Made by a program: the position numbers and the translations under genes. Shown one piece after another: positions 60,047-64,000 of a stretch of DNA of 64,000 bases. How positions within the stretch are numbered: position 1 is the stretch's first letter; every line of letters begins with the position of its first letter. Origin of the DNA: Rhodoferax sp. WC2427 (GTDB lineage Bacteria; Pseudomonadota; Gammaproteobacteria; Burkholderiales; Burkholderiaceae_C); assembly GCF_040822085.1 (NCBI RefSeq), contig NZ_CP162006.1, forward strand, positions 2,976,001 through 3,040,000. Reading direction: 5' to 3'. Under the pieces are notes generated by a model, which worked only from the letters and a program-made list of their open reading frames with translations, was not told where the DNA came from and made no database searches.

Positions 60047-62668
60047 GTGGAAAACAAGACCCCCCCCCTTTTTCAAATGCCGATGTCAGAAGACCCCCGC
60101 GCACTGGCGTCGGCACTGGCACGTCCAGCACTGGCCGGGCACTTCGACGAACTGCGCGGCAGGTCGCGTCCCGCCGATGCACCGGCCCCCAAAAACCCCG
60201 AAGAAGAAGGGCCACTCACCACCGAATGGGGGGAGTTCTTTGAACAGCTCGGCTCCAGCGGCTTTGCCGACCTGAACCACCGCACCGAACAACTCCAGCG
60301 CCAGATCCACGACAACGGCGTGACCTACAACGTCTACGCCGACCCCGACAACCCGCAGCGGCCCTGGTCGCTCGATCTGTTCCCGATGATCGTCTCGCCC
60401 GAGAGCTGGAAACGGATCGAAGCCGGCGTGCTGCAGCGCGTGCGCGTGCTCGACCGCGTGTTGGCCGACATCTACGGCCCGCAACAGCTGCTGGCACGCG
60501 GCCTGCTGCCACCCGCGTTGGTGCAAGGCCACCCTGGCTATCTGCGCCCCATGCATGGCGTGCAACCCCTGGGCGGCACCCACCTGCACATCACCGCGTT
60601 TGACCTGGCGCGTGGCCCCGACGGCAACTGGTGGGTGGTGTCGCAGCGCACCCAGGCCCCCAGCGGGCTGGGCTATCTGCTGGAGAACCGCCTGTCGATC
60701 TCGCGGCTGTTTCCGCAGGCCTTTGAATCCATGCACATCCAGCGGCTGGCCTCCACCTACCGCAGCCTGGTCGATGGCCTCAAACGCATGAGTCCGGCGG
60801 GCAAGGACGCGCATATCGCCCTGCTGACCCCCGGCCCGTACAACGAAACCTATTTCGAACACGCCTATCTGGCCCGCTACCTGGGCCTGACCCTGGTGGA
60901 AGGGAGCGACCTGACGGTGCGCGACCAGCGCCTTTACCTCAAAACGCTCAAAGGCCTGGAGCCGGTGCACGGCCTGGTCAAGCGCCTGGACGACCAGTAT
61001 CTGGACCCGCTGGAGCTGCGCCCCGACTCGCGCCTGGGTGTGCCCGGCCTGATGCAGGTGGTGCGCGCCGGCAACTTGGTAATGGCCAACCCGCCGGGCT
61101 CGGCGTTTCTGGAGTCGCCCGCATTGCTGGGCTTTTTGCCAGCCCTGTCGCGCCATGTGCTGGGCCAGGAGTTGCTGCTGCCCGCCCTGCCCACCTGGTG
61201 GTGCGGCGAACGTGCGGCGTCCGATGCCGCCCTGCCCGAGCTGGCCAACAGCGTCATCAAGCCGACCTACCAGGGCGCGGCGAGCCGCCGGGCCTTTGAT
61301 GCCGTGCTGGGCCGCACGCTGTCGCGCCGCGAGCTCGACGAATGGGCCGGCCGCATTGCCCGCCAGGGCGACGAATACACAGTACAGGCCTACCTGCCGC
61401 TGTCGCAAATGCCGACCTGGAACGCCCACCCCAACCACCCGGCACGCATTGCACCGCGCTCCATGATGCTGCGTGTGTTTGCCGTGTCGGACGGGCCACA
61501 GTCCTGGCGCGTCCTGCCCGGTGGGCTGGCACGCATGGTCAATTCGCGCGATAGCGTGGCCTCCATGCAGCGCGGCGGCAGCAGTGCCGACGTGTGGGTC
61601 AAAACTACCGGCGCGGTAGACCGCACCACCCTGCTGCAGGCCAGCCTGTCGCCCGAGGTCGTCACTCGGCGCAGCCACCGCGTGACCAGCCGCGCCGCCG
61701 AAAACCTGTTCTGGCTGGGCCGCTACGCCGAGCGCACCGAGAACAGCCTGCGCCTGGCCCGCGTGACGCTGGAAGGCCTGGGCGGCGAGGACCAGACCGC
61801 CACCCCGCTGCTGGTGTGGCTGCACGACATGGCGACCCGCCACGGCCTGGTGCTGGCGGCGGTGCCGTCCCCCCTGCAGGCCCGCCGGGTGTTTGAACGC
61901 TCACTGATCGCCGGGCTGGCCGACCCCAGCGCCGTGCCCAGCGTGGGCTACAACCTGCGTTCCATCAAACAGGTGGCCTCCAAGCTGCGCGAACGTCTGT
62001 CGCAAGAGCACTGGAACGTGATCGTGCGCGCTGAAGACAAGTTCTTCAGCCGTTGCGCCAAGAACGCCAAGGATGGCGACTTCTCCCCCATGGAAGCGCT
62101 GCGCGTGCTGGAAGCCACCAGCACCCACCTGGCCGCCATGACCGGTGCCCAAACCGACCGCATGACCCGCGACGACGGCTGGCGCCTGCTCAGCATTGGC
62201 CGCCACATCGAGCGCCTGGGCTTTTTGTCCACCGCCCTGGCGCGGGGTTTCAAGGCTGGTTCGCTGGCCAACACCGGTGGCTTCGAAGCCATGGTGGCGC
62301 TGTTTGACAGCACCATCACCTTCCATTCGCAGTACCAGCAAAGCCGTGATGTGGCCGCACTGGTCGATTTGCTGGTGCTGGACCGCGACAACCCGCGCTC
62401 CCTGGCCTGGGTGGCGCACACCTTGCGGGGCCGTCTGGCCAAGCTGGCAGGCAGCCCGGCAGGCGTACTCAGTCCCATGTCGAACAAAGTACTGTCGCCC
62501 GACGCATGGGACCTGGCCGAGCTCTGCAGCGTCGATGCCCAGGGCCACTACACGGTGCTGACCGACCTGCTGGCCCAATGCAGCCAATGCGCATTTGATA
62601 TTTCAGACGAAATCAGCGCCACCTACTTCACCCATTCACGGGACGCAAAAACCAGTCTGGGGGCGTGA
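60047..62668 (+). CDS. Fused circularly permuted ATP-grasp / alpha-E protein
   Basis: 873 aa. The first part (about residues 1-540) has the circularly permuted ATP-grasp signatures: TFDLARGPDGNWW-like stretch (here TAFDLARGPDGNWWVVSQRT), GYLLENRLSISRLFPQAF, LTPGPYNETYFEHAYLARYL (about 262-281), LVKRLDDQYLDPLELRPDSR (about 309-328) and NSVIKPTYQGAASRRAF. The second part opens with TSRAAENLFWLGRYAERTEN (about 548-567), the alpha-E start. This is a natural fusion of the two genes that are separate at 51015-53517. Start GTG at 60047 is not certain; an ATG at 60077 is possible. It ends four bases before the transglutaminase gene. Confidence 0.85.
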   Translation: MENKTPPLFQMPMSEDPRALASALARPALAGHFDELRGRSRPADAPAPKNPEEEGPLTTEWGEFFEQLGSSGFADLNHRTEQLQRQIHDNGVTYNVYADPDNPQRPWSLDLFPMIVSPESWKRIEAGVLQRVRVLDRVLADIYGPQQLLARGLLPPALVQGHPGYLRPMHGVQPLGGTHLHITAFDLARGPDGNWWVVSQRTQAPSGLGYLLENRLSISRLFPQAFESMHIQRLASTYRSLVDGLKRMSPAGKDAHIALLTPGPYNETYFEHAYLARYLGLTLVEGSDLTVRDQRLYLKTLKGLEPVHGLVKRLDDQYLDPLELRPDSRLGVPGLMQVVRAGNLVMANPPGSAFLESPALLGFLPALSRHVLGQELLLPALPTWWCGERAASDAALPELANSVIKPTYQGAASRRAFDAVLGRTLSRRELDEWAGRIARQGDEYTVQAYLPLSQMPTWNAHPNHPARIAPRSMMLRVFAVSDGPQSWRVLPGGLARMVNSRDSVASMQRGGSSADVWVKTTGAVDRTTLLQASLSPEVVTRRSHRVTSRAAENLFWLGRYAERTENSLRLARVTLEGLGGEDQTATPLLVWLHDMATRHGLVLAAVPSPLQARRVFERSLIAGLADPSAVPSVGYNLRSIKQVASKLRERLSQEHWNVIVRAEDKFFSRCAKNAKDGDFSPMEALRVLEATSTHLAAMTGAQTDRMTRDDGWRLLSIGRHIERLGFLSTALARGFKAGSLANTGGFEAMVALFDSTITFHSQYQQSRDVAALVDLLVLDRDNPRSLAWVAHTLRGRLAKLAGSPAGVLSPMSNKVLSPDAWDLAELCSVDAQGHYTVLTDLLAQCSQCAFDISDEISATYFTHSRDAKTSLGA

Positions 62669-62671
62669 GCC

Positions 62672-63670
62672 ATGCAACTTGAGATCACCCACGAAACCCA
62701 CTACTCCTACCAGCCCGCGGTAGAGACGGCGCAGCACGTGGCGCATTTGCGCCCGCCCAGCACGCCCCACCAGCAACTGCTGAGCCACACCCTGACCATC
62801 ACCCCCACGCCCAGCCAGCTCACCCAGTCATTGGACGTATACGGCAACCTGTGCTCGTTCTTTGCACTGCAGGCCGTGCACGACGAACTCAGCGTGGTGG
62901 CCCGCAGCCTGGTGCGCACCAGCATGCCGGTGTGGCCCAGCAGCGCCCTGACCTGGGAGCAGGTGCGCGAGCGCTTTCGCTACCGGGCCGGGGCCCAGTT
63001 CAGTGCGGCTTCGGAATTTGTCTTTGCCTCGCCCTACGTGCCGCGGCATCCGGATTTTCTGGCCTATGCCAAGCCCAGCTTCGGCCCCGGCGTGCCCCTG
63101 CTGGCCGCCGCGCAGAACCTGATGGAGCGCATCTACGACGACTTCACCTACTCGTCGGAGAGCACCGAGGTCAACACCCCCGCGGTCGAGGCGCTGGCGC
63201 TGCGCAAAGGCGTGTGCCAGGACTTTGCCCACATCATGGTGGCCTGCTGCCGCGCCATGGGCCTGCCTGCGCGCTACGTCAGCGGCTACCTGCTGACCCA
63301 CCCCGCCCCGGGCCAGCCCCGGCTGATCGGCAGCGACGCCTCGCATGCCTGGGCCTCGGTGTATGTGCCCGACCAGTCGGGCGACCTGGGCTGGTGCGAC
63401 TTCGACCCCACCAATAACCGCGCCCCCGGCGACGACTACGTTACCCTGGCCACCGGCCGCGACTATTCCGACGTATCACCCATGCGCGGCGTGATCCACG
63501 GCGGTGCCAGCCACATCCTCAGTGTGGCCGTCACGGTGATGCCTCTGGAGCCCGTGAGCCCGCCGCCGCCGCGCCCGGCGCGGGCCAGCCAGAACAGCGA
63601 TGGATCGTCGCAGTCCCAATCGCAGAGCCAAAGCAGCAGCTGGCAGCCTCCCACCCAGCAGTGGCAGTAA
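62672..63670 (+). CDS. Transglutaminase-family protein
   Basis: 332 aa. N-terminal bacterial transglutaminase-like domain (ITHETHYSYQPAVETAQHVA, residues 5-24). Triad: C182 in RKGVCQDFAH, H225 in DASHAWASVYVP and D245 in GWCDFDPTNN. The C-terminal tail is rich in Q, S and P (a run of SQSQSQ at about residues 313-320) and looks disordered. It is the third member of the ATP-grasp/alpha-E/transglutaminase set and may cut or swap the amide bond that the ligase makes. The start lies three bases after the fusion gene's stop. Confidence 0.87.
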   Translation: MQLEITHETHYSYQPAVETAQHVAHLRPPSTPHQQLLSHTLTITPTPSQLTQSLDVYGNLCSFFALQAVHDELSVVARSLVRTSMPVWPSSALTWEQVRERFRYRAGAQFSAASEFVFASPYVPRHPDFLAYAKPSFGPGVPLLAAAQNLMERIYDDFTYSSESTEVNTPAVEALALRKGVCQDFAHIMVACCRAMGLPARYVSGYLLTHPAPGQPRLIGSDASHAWASVYVPDQSGDLGWCDFDPTNNRAPGDDYVTLATGRDYSDVSPMRGVIHGGASHILSVAVTVMPLEPVSPPPPRPARASQNSDGSSQSQSQSQSSSWQPPTQQWQ

Positions 63671-63682
63671 ATTGCCCATACT

Positions 63683-63732
63683 ACATAATTCATAGCTGCT
63701 CGTGCTTATAGGATAAGCACGAAAGGCCCATT
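63683..63732 (+). repeat. Dispersed palindromic repeat, copy 17
   Basis: ATTCATAGCTGCTCGTGCTT, ATAGGATAAGCACGAAAGGCCC. It lies between the transglutaminase gene and the RidA gene. Its arms GTGCTTAT/ATAAGCAC are paired with compensating changes relative to other copies. Confidence 0.8.
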
Positions 63733-63752
63733 TAACCCCTAAAGGAAGATCC

Positions 63753-64000
63753 ATGGACATTTACGCCAAGTTGCAAGAGCTCAACATCACCCTGCCCCCC
63801 ATCGCCATTCCGGCCGCAGCCTACGTGCCATTTGTGCAAACCGGCAAGCTGGTGTTCCTCAGCGGCCATATCGCCAAGAAAGACGGTGCGGTGTGGGTCG
63901 GTCAATTGGGCAAGAACATCGCCACCGCCGAGGGCAAAGATTCCGCACGGGCGATTGCCATCGACCTGCTGGGTACGCTCCACGCCGCCGTGGGCGACCT
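63753..64000 (+). CDS. RidA-family protein (partial)
   Basis: The first 82 or so residues of a YjgF/YER057c/UK114-type protein, cut by the window end. LVFLSGHIAKKDGAVWVGQLG (about residues 33-53) is the family's core, with a strand and GQLG loop. YVPFVQTGKLVFLSGHI is of the subgroup that begins MDIYAKLQELNITLP. RidA deaminates reactive imines; members of this branch may have other roles. A good ribosome site (AAAGGAAG) stands before the ATG. Confidence 0.85.
   Translation, partial: MDIYAKLQELNITLPPIAIPAAAYVPFVQTGKLVFLSGHIAKKDGAVWVGQLGKNIATAEGKDSARAIAIDLLGTLHAAVGD

Noticed and set aside
60077..60085. ATG codons at 60077 and shortly after as the start of the fused ATP-grasp gene
   Set aside because: The GTG at 60047 gives a longer frame, but neither has a good ribosome site; kept as an open alternative instead of the main call.
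1..64000. CRISPR array
   Set aside because: The repeats seen are scattered singly and in both orientations, not in regular arrays with spacers, and no cas gene is present.
1..64000. tRNA or rRNA genes
   Set aside because: No cloverleaf with the conserved T-arm sequence and no rRNA-like stretch was noticed in the intergenic gaps; 6S RNA is the only RNA gene seen.

Overview
The window is a GC-rich, densely coding stretch of a chromosome. It most resembles a betaproteobacterium of the order Burkholderiales, probably a member of the Comamonadaceae such as a Rhodoferax, Polaromonas or Acidovorax relative. The basis is the gene content (a zapB-like gene, zapA and 6S RNA in series, a small Trp-rich protein of the TIGR04438 type, TRAP transporters, many LysR regulators) and two families of intergenic repeats that I associate with that family. 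No rRNA, tRNA, CRISPR array, IS transposase or complete prophage was seen.

Positions 1-14327 hold catabolic genes. A LysR regulator diverges from a Gfo/Idh/MocA oxidoreductase and a VOC protein. An amidohydrolase_2 lactonase-like gene diverges from a ketopantoate-reductase-like gene, followed by VOC, MaoC and CaiB/BaiF CoA-transferase genes. After a long non-coding inverted element comes a probable quinate/shikimate uptake and metabolism island: aroE, a TRAP transporter (dctQ, dctM, dctP), type II 3-dehydroquinase, a second and divergent shikimate dehydrogenase-like gene, and an AEC carrier.

Positions 14399-20525 are mixed: a voltage-gated-type potassium channel with a zinc ribbon, a solitary phage/contractile-system tube protein, a 2OG-Fe(II) oxygenase, an orphan VapB-like antitoxin, a LysR/Gfo pair, an AsnC/EamA pair and a small hydrophilic protein. 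Positions 20526-21515 are non-coding and contain a second large inverted element.

Positions 21516-30215 form one tight minus-strand B12 salvage operon led by a cobalamin riboswitch: btuB, cobU, btuF, btuC, btuD, cobO, a GNAT gene, a cupin gene, cbiB and a threonine-phosphate decarboxylase gene. Then come zapB-like, zapA and 6S RNA, a two-gene c-di-GMP module (HD-GYP and PAS-GGDEF-EAL), matB, lgt, a RibD/DHFR-like gene, a DUF3750 gene, LysR/ilvD, a cytochrome c, a TPR-DUF6445 protein, an orphan ABC ATPase, acs, a YqhA-family membrane protein and a membrane GGDEF-EAL protein.

Positions 51015-63670 carry two versions of the circularly permuted ATP-grasp / alpha-E / transglutaminase gene set around comEC. 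One version is split (alpha-E plus ATP-grasp, minus strand). The other is a plus-strand set with a 1199-aa transglutaminase-DUF2126 protein, an ATP-grasp/alpha-E fusion and a smaller transglutaminase. A RidA-family gene is cut by the window end.

The most unusual feature is a dispersed palindromic repeat of about 45-60 bp with at least 18 copies. Most copies are intergenic, but at least seven are read in frame inside genes: three in comEC, two in cbiB, one in cobU and one forming the start of btuD. Two of these form start/stop junctions in the B12 operon.
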